In this document: positions 35,676 to 46,321 of the stretch, one piece after another
Layout: each line of letters starts with the position of its first letter
Position numbering within the stretch: position 1 is the stretch's first letter
Source: Aradus depressus
Lineage: Eukaryota > Arthropoda > Insecta > Hemiptera > Aradidae
Reading direction: 5' to 3'
Length of the DNA stretch: 64,000 nucleotides
Assembly (NCBI GenBank): GCA_963662175.1
Contig: OY759220.1
Location: 42,814,136-42,878,135, forward strand
Translations under genes and position numbers: made by a program
Notes under the pieces: generated by a model
Databases searched by the model: none
Seen by the model: only the letters and a program-made list of their open reading frames with translations
Told to the model about the DNA's origin: nothing

Positions 35676-36556
35676 GATTTAATATTTGTTAAAACTGATA
35701 GAGAACGACCGGATTATCTGAATCCTACACAAAAATCAAAATAAAAATGTTTTTCAAAAAATTCACGCTATTTAACGGTTTATAGGCTTAATAATTGTTA
35801 AAACTGATACGACAGAATCAGATATATCCGAAAAGTCCCATCCGACGGACGACGTGCTCAAGGCTATTTTCAACCTAAGTGAAATTTCACCTACCCAGGT
35901 TTATTTACATAACATACGTCTCATTATCGAGTACCTCACATTCGAAAAAGCCCTGGATCATCGCTTAAAGTCCCATCCGAAGGACGACGTGCTCAAAGTG
36001 TTTTTTAACTTCCCGATTGAAACATCTGACCTAAGTGCCTCAGCTAGATTTCTAAGTGGCGATCCTGAGCTCGGTAGACTCCATTCTTCAAACTTCTCGC
36101 TTTTTAACGGTTTATAGATTTAATATTTGTTAAAACTGATAGAGAACGACCGGATTATCTGAATCCTACACAAAAATCAAAATAAAAATGTTTTTCAAAA
36201 AATTCACGCTATTTAACGGTTTATAGGCTTAATAATTGTTAAAACTGATACGACAGAATCAGATATATCCGGAAAGTCCCATCCGAAGGACGACGTGCTC
36301 AAGGCTATTTTCAACCTAAGTGAAATTTCACCTACCCAGGTTTATTTACATAACATACGTCTCATTATCGAGTACCTCACATTCGAAAAAGCCCTGGATC
36401 ATCGCTTAAAGTCCCATCCGAAGGACGACGTGCTCAAAGTGTTTTTTAACTTCCCGATTGAAACATCTGACCTAAGTGCCTCAGCTAGATTTCTAAGTGG
36501 CGATCCTGAGCTCGGTAGACTCCATTCTTCAAATTTCTTTCTTTTTAACGGTTTAT

Positions 36557-36560
<4 letters not shown>
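35676..36560 (+). repeat. Copy 3: C-repeats, left of the LINE
   Basis: Two full ~441-bp units (frames starting at 35854 and 36295, both with the FFNFPIETSDLS variant), cut at CGGTTTATAGAT (36549-36560) by the LINE poly-A tail. Confidence 0.85.
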
Positions 36561-36589
<29 letters not shown>

Positions 36590-37302
36590 CTCTCAGTTAT
36601 GGCCTTATGCTGAGGCATATCGGCCAGCTACCATGATGATCATTTTGGAAAATTTTTTACAGGTACCTTGGTTTAAGGACAAAGCAATTAAAGAAGAACA
36701 ATCATAAGAAAAAACTTAAATTTATAGCAATAATTTTGTAAAGAAGCAAGATACGGACGCGCAATGCCCCTGAAGAGGAATGGGGCCACCACACAACACA
36801 GTCATGAAGGCGAGCAGGAAGCCAGAAGGCGAGCAGGACGCCAGAAGACAACACAGCAGAGGAGCGGAGGCACCGAACCGGCCGCGACCCACCAGGGTCC
36901 CAAACCCGTCGAGCACACAACCCCGAAATACAAAACCATCACTTTCCAACTTGGGTAACATAACTCCATTCAGGTTTTGAGGGAACTTAATCCCGCGCCA
37001 GTGACCATCACTCATACACTGATTCAAGTTTTGAGGGAACTTAATCCCGCGCCAGTGACCATCTCTCATACACTGATTCAGGTTTTGAGGGAACTTAATC
37101 CCGCGCCAGTGACCATCACTCATACCGTTGTTACCAATACAGTACACCGTTCTCCATGTGTGCCCGACCGACTCGAAACCCCGAGAAGCCCCAGCCGATG
37201 CCGGCACCCCAACCCACCCACCGCGCAGCCAACCGGCGCACGGTAGACCGAAGGGCGGCAAAAACATATAAATAGCTAGTGACATATGAATATATACGAA
37301 GT
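36561..37302 (-). other. LINE 3' UTR with 54-bp triplicate and poly-A
   Basis: Downstream of ORF2. It carries three 54-bp tandem units (about 36973-37134, each with 'gggaacttaatcccgcgcca'), a GC-rich block, and the poly-A tail. A frame overlapping the ORF2 end (37462-36722, 246 residues) stays open and includes three copies of SDGHWRGIKFPQNLN. It is probably chance openness from a repeat divisible by three. Confidence 0.7.
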
Positions 37303-40300
37303 TCAGACCCTGCGGCCAGCATAATTTAAAAAAACTAACAGCGCCTCTCTGACAAGAGGGCTGTTGCAAGCAGATAAAATAGCCAGGTATGTTCGAGGAG
37401 CTGCAACTGTTCTCTCTAGGTTCTCCATAAGGAGATCTCTTTCTGCACTGTAATGTGGACACTGCATCACTATATGCTCCAGATCCTCGTAGCCCCCGCA
37501 GTGGCGGCAGCTAGAACTCTCACTCAGACCAATCCTATTCAGGTAGGCATTGCACAGTCCGTGGTTGCTTCTTAAACGGCATATGGTCTTACACTCAAAT
37601 TTAGATGTTGCTTTGTCTCTAAACCACGGTCTGGTTCCTACATGGGGTTGAATCGACTTAAAGAAATTGCCTTTGCGAGAGGCCTGGTACCTGTCCTGCC
37701 ACATTGTCAGAACGGAGGTCAGGATACCCTCCTTCAGATCGCTAGCCGGGATGTTGCCTATAGGCTCCCCCCTCTCCACCGCCAGTTTTGCCAATCCGTC
37801 CACCCTCTCGTTCCCTTTAATTCCCGCGTGAGCTTTCACCCACATTAACACAACTTTTTTCTTTTGGCCAATAACCACGGCATAGTTTTCTAGTATGTCG
37901 GCTATTATGTTATCATAGATAGATAACTTGTTTGTGCAACAGGAATTTAACTTAGTTAGGGCACTCAATGAATCTGTAACTAAAAGAAAGTGTTCACTAT
38001 CGAGTAGGGAGACATACTTCAAAGCTTCATTTATTGCTACTAATTCAGCAGTGTAACTAGAAGCAAATTTCGGAAGTTTGAAACTCCGACTGAAATTTTT
38101 GTCGTCATCAAGAAAGGCGCAACCTGTACCATTCGTCGTTTTTGATCCGTCTGTAAATATTGGTACATATGACGACCACCATTTCCTTTTGATCCCTTGG
38201 AACACCGCATTAACCATGGAAGGAGGGACACCAGAGAGATCCGGTAAGTATGTTATATTAATGTGATGAAGAAGATTACGAAAATTAATATTGAAATTTG
38301 GTAGAATGTGAGAACTGTATACGAAAGGGGCAAACTTAGCGTATTCCGGGAAACTATCAAGCAAAAGAGGATAATAATTCTTTCTAACCCAGTAAGATGA
38401 GGTGAGGTTAAGTACAGTTAGTTGCCGAACTTTGCTATAGACAGGACTATCGGAGGCCAGTAACTTGCAGAGGTACCTGCCAGCCAACATTCTCCTTCTA
38501 AGGTCTAGCGGCATCTCCCCCGCCTCACACAGTACCACATCTACAGGTGTGCTGTTCAGGAAGCCCAGTGCCAGACGCAGACATTTGTTGTGAAGGACAT
38601 CCAGCCCATGTAGACTGGTCTTGGCCGCTTCACCATAGAACACTGAGCCGTAGTCCACAACTGCCCTAATTACGTTTCTATAAAATAGTAATGCAATATT
38701 AGGATCTGCCCCCCAATTTCTGTTTGTTATTAGTCTAAGGATATTAATATATTTTTCTACTTTCTGGATTATGGAGGAGATATGGCTGTTCCAGTTTAAC
38801 TTCCGGTCTAGAACCAAGCCTAAGAATTTAACCTTGGCCACGCAAGGGAAGACCAATCCCCCTAAAGCTAAATTCTCCCCGAGTGGGAACCTATGTTGTC
38901 GCGAGAAAGGACAAACGGCAGATTTTGACTGAGAGATGCTGAGACCATTGTCGACCAGCCACGGGAGCAGCGATGTTACGGCCTGGTTCAAGCCTGCCTT
39001 GCAAGAATCCACGGTCTTGTGTTGGGTATACAGGCAGATATCATCTGCATACTGCAATATACTTATGTTGCGAGGAATACATCGACACAAATCCAAGGAG
39101 TAGATAACGAATAGAAGGGGAGAGAGAATTCCCCCCTGCGCCAAACCCAGATTTGTAACCCTGGAACTATGCAGTGAGCTGTTTATCCATAGATGAAGGC
39201 GTCTATTCGAGAGTAAGTTAATGATCCTGTGAGTAAAACTGGCTGGCAAGTCCAAATTTAGCATCTTGTTCGCTAGAACAGGAAGTTGAACAGAGTCATA
39301 GGCCCCTGTGAGATCCAGGAACAGTCCCAATGTCTGATGACGATTAGTAAACCCAGTGTGGATATCTAAGGTGAGGGATGCTAAACTGTCATAAGTGGAC
39401 CTGCCCTTCCGAAACCCGAACTGGTAAGATGGGATCTTGTCCTGCGACTCCAGCCACCACTCAAGCCTGTTCTTCACCATTCTTTCGAAGGTCTTCAACA
39501 TGCAAGATGACAGGGCTATCGGTCTGTATGAAGCTCCATCACTGTGCGATCTACCCGGTTTTAGCAATGGGATAACCAAATAATCCTTCCAATCCTCCGG
39601 GAAGACCCCAGAAAGCCAGATCTCATTAAATGCCTTCAACAGGTGGAGTTTGGTTGTGACCAGCAAATTCCTGATCATGTCATAATGGATCCCGTCCATC
39701 CCTGGAGCCGTATTCTTACTGTTGGATTTGATCGCCATGTTCAGTTCGGCCAGTTCGAACCTGTCTGTTAGGAAGTGTCTCTCTGATATCCTGTCCATTG
39801 CTCCCACCCATGCCGGAACGAAGGGAGGGGCCAAACGTTCCATGAAGTCCACACACCACTCTCCCGTCTCTAAAGGGGGCTTATTACTTTTCTTCCTGTT
39901 TGATAGTTTTTTTATTTTGTCCCAAATTTCTTTTACAGGCGTACATCTGTTCAAACTACCACAAAATTCGCGCCAACTATTAATTTTACTTTCTTTTACC
40001 GCCTTCTTAAATTCCGCATCCGCTCGTTTATATTTCATGAGATTCCCCAAATCCGAATTCTTTTTATAATTATTGAAGTTGGCTTTCCTTTTGTTTAACA
40101 AATCGCTGAGGTTTTCATTCCACCAGGGACGATTAAATTTGGGATTTATATATTTTCTAAATTTCGGGATTGCTTCTGCAGCTGCTTCATTTATAACGTT
40201 AATGCAATGGTCATACCCTTCATTTAGATTACTGTCTGAACTCCTGAATTTATCATTCATGGAATAACTAAATTTTTCCCAATCAGCTTTTCTAATGTTC

Positions 40301-41010
40301 CACCTTCGAAAGGGTGTGACGAGGATTTTGTTAATAGAAATATTATTTAAAGTGATTACAATGGGGAGGTGGTTAGAGCCGTGAGGGTCAGACAATGTCT
40401 CCCAATCCACTTTACTGGCCAAACCTGAAGAACAAAAAGTGACATCCACCGCCGAGTTGCATTTCTGGGCAACGTTATTAACATAAGTAGGGCTGCCATC
40501 ATTAACAACTATCATATTGCTGTTTTCAACAGCCGCTAAAAGATTTTTGCCCTTCTTGTCACATCTATCGCAACCCCAAGAATAGTGGTGAGAATTGAAA
40601 TCACCTCCAACCAAGGTAGGTTTTGGAATGCCTCGCAACAACCGGTCCCAGTCTGCCTCTGCCACTTGGTTGTTGGGCTCATTGTAAATAGAGATGATAC
40701 TGATGGCAGAATTGGAGACTAACCTAATCTCCGCTCCTACCATCAGCACATTCCTTACCTTGTAAAAATTGGTGATCTGGGTGTAGGGGATGCTACTCCT
40801 AATGAGGAGCGCTACCCCGGACCTGGCGTCTGCCCTGTCCTCTCTCAGCACATTGTACCCCGGGAACCCGACATACACTCCTGGCCTGAACCACGTCTCA
40901 GACACAAGGGCCACGTCGATACCGTGCTTGTGCAACATCCACTCCAAACTGGCTTTGTTGGCTACAGCAGAACGAGCGTTCCATTGAAGGAGCTTAAGAG
41001 TTCTGTCCAT
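37303..41010 (-). CDS. LINE ORF2: endonuclease, reverse transcriptase, RNase H polyprotein
   Basis: 1235 residues. It nicks target DNA and primes reverse transcription on it. N-terminal apurinic-type endonuclease (about residues 1-225): QWNARS, SETWFRPG, GGDFNSHHYSWG and SDPHGSNHLPI. Reverse transcriptase (about 400-720): YRPIALSS, GFRKGRSTYDSL, FLDLTGAYDSV, AQGGILSPLLF and catalytic YADDICLY. RNase H (about 920-1060): FTDGSKTTNGTG, TAELVAINEAL, VTDSLSAL and WVKAHAGIKGNERVDGLAK. C-terminal zinc-binding motif CRHCGGYEDLEHIVMQC. All signature residues I can check are present and there is no internal stop. The start follows an in-frame TAA, so ORF2 is translated separately from ORF1, probably by reinitiation. 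Confidence 0.96.
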   Translation of the reverse strand: MDRTLKLLQWNARSAVANKASLEWMLHKHGIDVALVSETWFRPGVYVGFPGYNVLREDRADARSGVALLIRSSIPYTQITNFYKVRNVLMVGAEIRLVSNSAISIISIYNEPNNQVAEADWDRLLRGIPKPTLVGGDFNSHHYSWGCDRCDKKGKNLLAAVENSNMIVVNDGSPTYVNNVAQKCNSAVDVTFCSSGLASKVDWETLSDPHGSNHLPIVITLNNISINKILVTPFRRWNIRKADWEKFSYSMNDKFRSSDSNLNEGYDHCINVINEAAAEAIPKFRKYINPKFNRPWWNENLSDLLNKRKANFNNYKKNSDLGNLMKYKRADAEFKKAVKESKINSWREFCGSLNRCTPVKEIWDKIKKLSNRKKSNKPPLETGEWCVDFMERLAPPFVPAWVGAMDRISERHFLTDRFELAELNMAIKSNSKNTAPGMDGIHYDMIRNLLVTTKLHLLKAFNEIWLSGVFPEDWKDYLVIPLLKPGRSHSDGASYRPIALSSCMLKTFERMVKNRLEWWLESQDKIPSYQFGFRKGRSTYDSLASLTLDIHTGFTNRHQTLGLFLDLTGAYDSVQLPVLANKMLNLDLPASFTHRIINLLSNRRLHLWINSSLHSSRVTNLGLAQGGILSPLLFVIYSLDLCRCIPRNISILQYADDICLYTQHKTVDSCKAGLNQAVTSLLPWLVDNGLSISQSKSAVCPFSRQHRFPLGENLALGGLVFPCVAKVKFLGLVLDRKLNWNSHISSIIQKVEKYINILRLITNRNWGADPNIALLFYRNVIRAVVDYGSVFYGEAAKTSLHGLDVLHNKCLRLALGFLNSTPVDVVLCEAGEMPLDLRRRMLAGRYLCKLLASDSPVYSKVRQLTVLNLTSSYWVRKNYYPLLLDSFPEYAKFAPFVYSSHILPNFNINFRNLLHHINITYLPDLSGVPPSMVNAVFQGIKRKWWSSYVPIFTDGSKTTNGTGCAFLDDDKNFSRSFKLPKFASSYTAELVAINEALKYVSLLDSEHFLLVTDSLSALTKLNSCCTNKLSIYDNIIADILENYAVVIGQKKKVVLMWVKAHAGIKGNERVDGLAKLAVERGEPIGNIPASDLKEGILTSVLTMWQDRYQASRKGNFFKSIQPHVGTRPWFRDKATSKFECKTICRLRSNHGLCNAYLNRIGLSESSSCRHCGGYEDLEHIVMQCPHYSAERDLLMENLERTVAAPRTYLAILSACNSPLVREALLVFLNYAGRRV

Positions 41011-41285
41011 AATAAATATTTAATTTTTTATTAAATCGCCCAACTGGACTGAGAAGAGAACAGACTAAATATGGAAGTATGCAAAGAATGGGAATTCTAT
41101 TAAATAGTATGTAAATGGATTTGTATGTAAGTACACCCAAAAAGGCGCACGTAAACACGAGAACCAGAGGGAATTCACAACTAAAACCATAAACGCAGGA
41201 AATTGAATTATTATTTACAAATAAGAAAAGAGGCTTCAGTGAATTGAGCATTCCTTGAAACGATTTTGGAAATGAACTCATTAAA

Positions 41286-42704
41286 TTAATTGGATACGGA
41301 CCTATCATCATTTACTTTAAATTTTTCCACATTTTCTGAACCGTCGCTTACCAAATTGTGCAGGGTCATTGCCAGCAACTCAACGATCTGGTCCTTGGAC
41401 AGTGAGGAGTTCTGGATCTTACTAATTAGGTTAGACAGAGATTCCACGAACCTCTCCATGAAGGAGGCCGCCTGAGGGTTGGACTCGATCGGCTGGAGAG
41501 GTAAGGAAGGGGTCGAAAGGACAGGCCACTGCGAGCCTTTAGGTGCAGCGTAAGGGGAAAATCGTCTCACTTTAATTTTAGTTTTTTTGCTAAGCATATT
41601 AACAATATTATTTTTGTTTTCGGGGGAACTATTTGAATTACTGTCCAAGACAGGAAATTCCGACATATTTTCTAATAGGTTAAATTTATTTTTAGTAACG
41701 GTCGAATAGAGGGTTGTGGAAATAACAGACTGTTTTTTCTTTTCGAGGTTTGCGACATAGACGGGACACTCCCGATAGGTGGCCTTATGGGGACCTTTGC
41801 AATGGACACAGACGGGGAGGGTGAAGGTACATTCGGAGGAGGCATGCTTGTCCCCACAGATCTCGCATCGCACAGAGCCTCGGCACTGCGCCTTGACATG
41901 ACCAAAGTTCAGACATGAGTAACACTGAAGAAGGGGGGGCACGTAGGGGGCCACCGGACACCTAGCTCCGTAGATATAAACGTATTCTGGCAGTCTTTGG
42001 CTGTCGAATGTTAGAACGCATGTACCTAGTTTAATGCGCTGAGACGGATCCTCTTTCTTGCCTCTTGTCATTCGTTTAATTTCCACTATTTTTGATGGGG
42101 ATTTCACAACCTGCAAAATTTCATCATCATCCAAGGAAGTGTCCACCCCGCGAATGACACCCCTCTTATTAATTAAATGGCGCGGAATGAACGCATATGC
42201 ATGTTTTTCCTTCAAAAATTCCCACGTTATAAAACTATTAGCGGCCACAGATGAACTGAAGGTTACACGGAACCTATTTTTCCCTGCCACCGCTATATTT
42301 GAGATGTCTTTCACATATTTAAAGTTATTGGAGAACATCCACTTTCCAAAACCCATCGGGTGAATGGAACCTAGAGTTCCCTGCAAACCTTCCACATAAA
42401 CACAGAAAGGACCAACATCAGTGTCCTTAAACTTACCTGATTGTAATTTAGATATTTTATTGGCAACCTGTAATTGGTCCGCTGCGCTGCTGGAAGACTC
42501 GACCACTCGCTGGCTCACGAGAACCTTGGCCGAGCCCCTGTGGATATCCTCTGCGGCCTGCCTCTTGCCCCCCGCCTTGGGAGCTACCGGGCCCGGGCTC
42601 AAGTCCATCCCTGCTCCTCCTGCTGCCTCCTGCTCCATTAATGGACCATCGTCCACTTCACCACTACTCCCCGGGGGCTCCTCACCCCCGCTTGAAGCGT
42701 TCAT
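41286..42704 (-). CDS. LINE ORF1: nucleic-acid-binding Gag-like protein with three CCHC knuckles
   Basis: 472 residues. Family role: coats the LINE RNA and helps form the ribonucleoprotein. The N-terminal ~60 residues are acidic and Gly/Pro-rich. A probable RRM-like region follows (about 95-250, beginning FCVYVEGLQG). Then come three zinc knuckles in tandem: CYSCLNFGHVKAQC, CEICGDKHASSEC and CVHCKGPHKATYREC. The C-terminal ~150 residues are Ser/Asn-rich and end in a hydrophobic helix (VELLAMTLHNLV). The frame is intact. The start is the first ATG after the 5' UTR. Confidence 0.93.
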   Translation of the reverse strand: MNASSGGEEPPGSSGEVDDGPLMEQEAAGGAGMDLSPGPVAPKAGGKRQAAEDIHRGSAKVLVSQRVVESSSSAADQLQVANKISKLQSGKFKDTDVGPFCVYVEGLQGTLGSIHPMGFGKWMFSNNFKYVKDISNIAVAGKNRFRVTFSSSVAANSFITWEFLKEKHAYAFIPRHLINKRGVIRGVDTSLDDDEILQVVKSPSKIVEIKRMTRGKKEDPSQRIKLGTCVLTFDSQRLPEYVYIYGARCPVAPYVPPLLQCYSCLNFGHVKAQCRGSVRCEICGDKHASSECTFTLPVCVHCKGPHKATYRECPVYVANLEKKKQSVISTTLYSTVTKNKFNLLENMSEFPVLDSNSNSSPENKNNIVNMLSKKTKIKVRRFSPYAAPKGSQWPVLSTPSLPLQPIESNPQAASFMERFVESLSNLISKIQNSSLSKDQIVELLAMTLHNLVSDGSENVEKFKVNDDRSVSN

Positions 42705-42965
42705 CCCTAACTCACTAAATAATACTTACGAAAAAGTTGAAGATTTAAAGGAAATTAATGATAAGAATAAATGATTTTAAAGGAATGAAGATATAAGAAC
42801 ACAAACTAACGAAAGAACCAACTGAACTCCAAATTTAAATTGAACTAGTAAATATTTGAAAATTATTTAGAATGAAAAAAAAAAAAAAAAAAAAAAAAAA
42901 TTTTTTTTGTTTTGTTTTTTCTAACCTTAACACAACTGTGCTCGTTGAAAGTTAGACACCATATG
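42705..42965 (-). other. LINE 5' UTR
   Basis: Begins at CATATGGTGTC (- strand) directly inside the target duplication. Contains a long A/T homopolymer pair (about 42877-42909 on the + strand, A-run then T-run). It would be expected to hold the internal promoter; no motif is certain. Confidence 0.6.
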
Positions 42966-43980
42966 CGGTTTATAGATTTTATATTTGTTAAAACTAATAG
43001 AGAACGACCGGATTATCTGAATCCTACACAAAAATCAATATAAAAATGTTTTTCAAAAAATGTGCGCTATTTAACGGTTTATAGGCTTAATAATTGTTAA
43101 AACTGATACGAGAGATTCAGATTTATCCGGAAAGTCCCATCCGAAGAACGACGTGCTCAAGGCTATTTTCAACCTAAGTGATATTTCACCTACCCAGGTT
43201 TATTTACATAACATACGTCTCATTATCGAGTACCTCACATTCGAAAAAGCCCTGGATCATCGCTTAAAGTCCCATCCGAAGGACGACGTGCTCAAAGTGT
43301 TTTTTAACTTCCCGATTGAAACATCTGACCTAAGTGCCTCAACTAGATTTCTAAGTGGCGATCCTGAGCTCGGTAGACTCCATTCTTGAAATTTCTCGCT
43401 TTTTAACGGTTTATAGATTTAATATTTGTTAAAACTGATAGAGAACGACCGGATTATCTGAATCCTACACAAAAATCAAAATAAAAATGTTTTTCAAAAA
43501 ATTTGCGCTATTTAACGGTTTATAGGCTTAATAATTGTTAAAACTGATACGACAGATTCAGATTTATCCGGAAAGTCCCATCCGAAGGACGACGTGCTCA
43601 AGGCTATTTTCAACCTAAGTGATATTTCACCTACCCAGGTTTATTTACATAACATACGTCTCATTATCGAGTACCTCACATTCGAAAAAGTCCTGGAACA
43701 TCGCTTAAAGTCCCATCCGAAGGACGACGTGCTCATAGTTATTTTTCACTTCCCGATTAAAACATCTGACCTAAGTGCCTCAGCTAGATTTCTAAGTGGC
43801 GATCCTGAGCTCGGTAGACTCCATTCTTCAAATTTCTTGCTTTTCAACGGTTTATAGATTTAATATTTGTTAACTGACAGAGCCATAGAGTGTGCTGGTT
43901 TCGGATTATGCCAACGTCAGCACAACGTTCAGACTGACTTTAAATATGGTGACACCGATCCACTATGGAAGAAAAATGCC
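42966..43980 (+). repeat. Copy 3: C-repeats, right of the LINE
   Basis: Continues the array interrupted at 36560, with frames MLKAIFNLSDIS at 43153 and 43594, and ends with the 'gacaccgatccactatggaa' spacer that precedes each following left end. Confidence 0.85.
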
Positions 43981-44046
43981 AAAAAAAAAAGATGTATGTA
44001 TAGATATGAACACAAATTAAAACTTGTGTACATTGTGATATAATAA

Positions 44047-45660
44047 TCTATATTAATAAAGCTGAAACGGGGCATTCTTTTGAGCCCGATTGAATAATAG
44101 GCTACGTGGCGTCCCAAAATTTTGATCGGGAGGGGGGGTTGTGGGGGGCCTAAGTATAAAAATAGTGCTAACTCATTAACTAATGGCGAATTGTCATGAA
44201 ATTTTACAGGTAGTCTTTTTAAAAGCCAAACAAGAAAAAAAGGTGTGTGGCGTCCCAAAGTTTTGATCGGGAGGGGGGGTTGTAAGGGGGGCCTAAGTAT
44301 AAATATAGAGCTAACTCATTAACTAATGGGCGAATTGTCATGAAATTTCACACATAGTCTTTTTAAAAGCCAAGTAGGAAAAAAAGGTGTGTGGCGTCCC
44401 AAAGTTTTGTACGGGAGGGGGGGTTGTGAGGGGGCCTAAGTATAAATATAGAGCTAACTCATTAACTAATGGGCGAATTGTCATGAAATTTCACACATAG
44501 TCTTTTTAAAAGCCAAGTAGGAAAAAAAGGTGTGTGGCGTCCCAAAGTTTTGCACGGGAGGGGGGGTTGTGGGGGGGCCTAAGTATAAATATAGAGCTAA
44601 CTCATTAACTAATGGGCGAATTGTCCTGAAATTTCATACATAGTCTTTTTAAAAGCCAGGTAGGAAAAAAAGGTGTGTGGCGTCCCAAAGTTTTGTACGG
44701 GAGGGGGGGGTTGTGGGGGGGCATAAGAATAAATATAGAGCTAACTCATTAACTAATGGGCGAATCGTCATGAAATTTCACATGTAGTATTCCTGAAGAC
44801 CAAATAAAAAAAATAGGCGGTGTTACGGCTCAAAATTTTTTACGGGAGGGGGGTAGTGGGGGGGCCTAAGTATAAATATAGAGCTAACTCATTAACTAAT
44901 GGGCGAATCGTCATGAAATTTCACATGTAGTATTTTTAAAAGCCAAATAGGAAAAAAAGGTGTGTGGCGTCCCAAAGTTTTGAACGGGAGGGAGGGTTGT
45001 GGGGGGGCCTAAGTATAAATATAGAGCTAGCTCTTTAACGGTTGGTCGGATTGTCACGAAATTTCACACGGAGTATTCCTGAAGACCAAATAGAAAAATG
45101 GGCGGTGTGACGGCTCAAAATTTTTTACGGGAGGGGGGGGTAGTGGGGGGGGCCTAAGTATAAATATAGAGCTAACTCATTAACTAATGGGCGAATCGTC
45201 ATGAAATTTCACATGTAGTATTTTTAAAAGCCAAATAGGAAAAAAAGGTGTGTGGCGTCCCAAAGTTTTGAACGGGAGGGGGGGTTGTGGGGGGGCCTAA
45301 GTATAAATATAGAGCTAACTCTTTAACGGTTGGTCGGATTGTCACGAAATTTCACATGGAGTATTCCTGAAGACCAAATAGAAAAATAGGCGGTGTGACG
45401 GCTCAAAATTTTTTACGGGAGGGGGGAGGGTAGTGGGGGGGCCTAAGTATAAATATAGAGCTAACTCATTAACTAATGGGCGAATCGTCATGAAATTTCA
45501 CATGTAGTATTTTTAAAAGCCAAATAGGAAAAAAAGGTGTGTGGCGTCCCAAAGTTTTGAACGGGAGGGGGGGTTGTGGGGGGGCCTAAGTATAAATATA
45601 GAGCTAACTCTTTAACGGTTGATCGTATTGTCATGAATCGGATTGTCATGAATTTCACAT
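44047..45660 (+). repeat. Copy 4: left end and A-repeat array
   Basis: Left end TCTATATTAATAAAGCTG, then about eleven A units. Duplicated almost exactly by copy 5 at an offset of 2275-2276 bases. Confidence 0.85.
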
Positions 45661-45821
45661 GTAGTAGTAGTAACTATGTATTCGCTGTGGGGTTCACTGT
45701 TGCAAGACATTTACTAGCTGAGATGTCCAGCGTTCCTAATATCGTACTAGCTGTGGGGTCCGCTGTTGCAAGGCACTTACTAGCTGTAGTGCTCAGCCCC
45801 AGCGTTCCTAACTATGTACTG
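45661..45821 (+). repeat. Copy 4: truncated B-repeat fused to C
   Basis: Only the first few B subunits remain. At CTATGTACTG the sequence switches directly to the C repeat (ATACGACAGAATC), losing the rest of B, the hairpin and the start of C. The two joined sequences share ACTG at the junction. Confidence 0.85.
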
Positions 45822-46255
45822 ATACGACAGAATCAGATATATCCGAAAAGTCCCATCCGACGGACGACGTGCTCAAGGCTATTTTCAACCTAAGTGAAAT
45901 TTCACCTAACCAGGTTTATTTACATAACATACGTCTCATTATCGAGTACCTCACATTCGAAAAAGCCCTGGATCATCGCTTAAAGTCCCATCCGAAGGAC
46001 GACGTGCTCCAAGTGTTTTTTAACTTCCCGATTGAAACATCTGACCTAAGTGCCTCAGCTAGATTTCTAAGTGGCGATCCTGAGCTCGGTAGACTCCATT
46101 CTTCAAATTTCTTGCTTTTCAACGGTTTATAGATTTAATATTTGTTAACTGACAGAGCCATAGAGTGTGCTGGTTTCGGATTATGCCAACGTCAGCACAA
46201 CGTTCAGACTGACTTTAAATATGGTGACACCGATCCACTATGGAAGAAAAATGCC
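45822..46255 (+). repeat. Copy 4: single C unit
   Basis: One C repeat with an 87-residue frame at 45869, then the spacer ending CTATGGAAG and a short link to the next left end. Confidence 0.85.
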
Positions 46256-46321
46256 AAAACAAAAAGATGTATGTATAGATATGAACACAAATTAAAACTT
46301 GTGTACATTGTGATATAATAA

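Larger units (their letters stand above)
36561..42965 (-). mobile_element. Full-length I-group LINE (non-LTR retrotransposon) with two intact ORFs
   Basis: The - strand element reads 5' UTR (42965-42705), ORF1 (42704-41286), a 275-base spacer, ORF2 (41010-37303), 3' UTR, then a 29-base poly-A tail (poly-T 36589-36561 on the + strand). The target duplication is CGGTTTATAGAT (36549-36560 and 42966-42977), within a C repeat; following T residues blur its length to 12-15 bp. Uninterrupted ORFs and clean flanks indicate a young insertion. RNase H in ORF2 and three zinc knuckles in ORF1 place it near the I/LOA clades. Confidence 0.92.

Noticed and set aside
40994..41311. 105-residue hydrophobic ORF between LINE ORF1 and ORF2
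   Set aside because: Overlaps the end of ORF1 and start of ORF2 in another frame, with no motif; most likely a shadow frame in the spacer.
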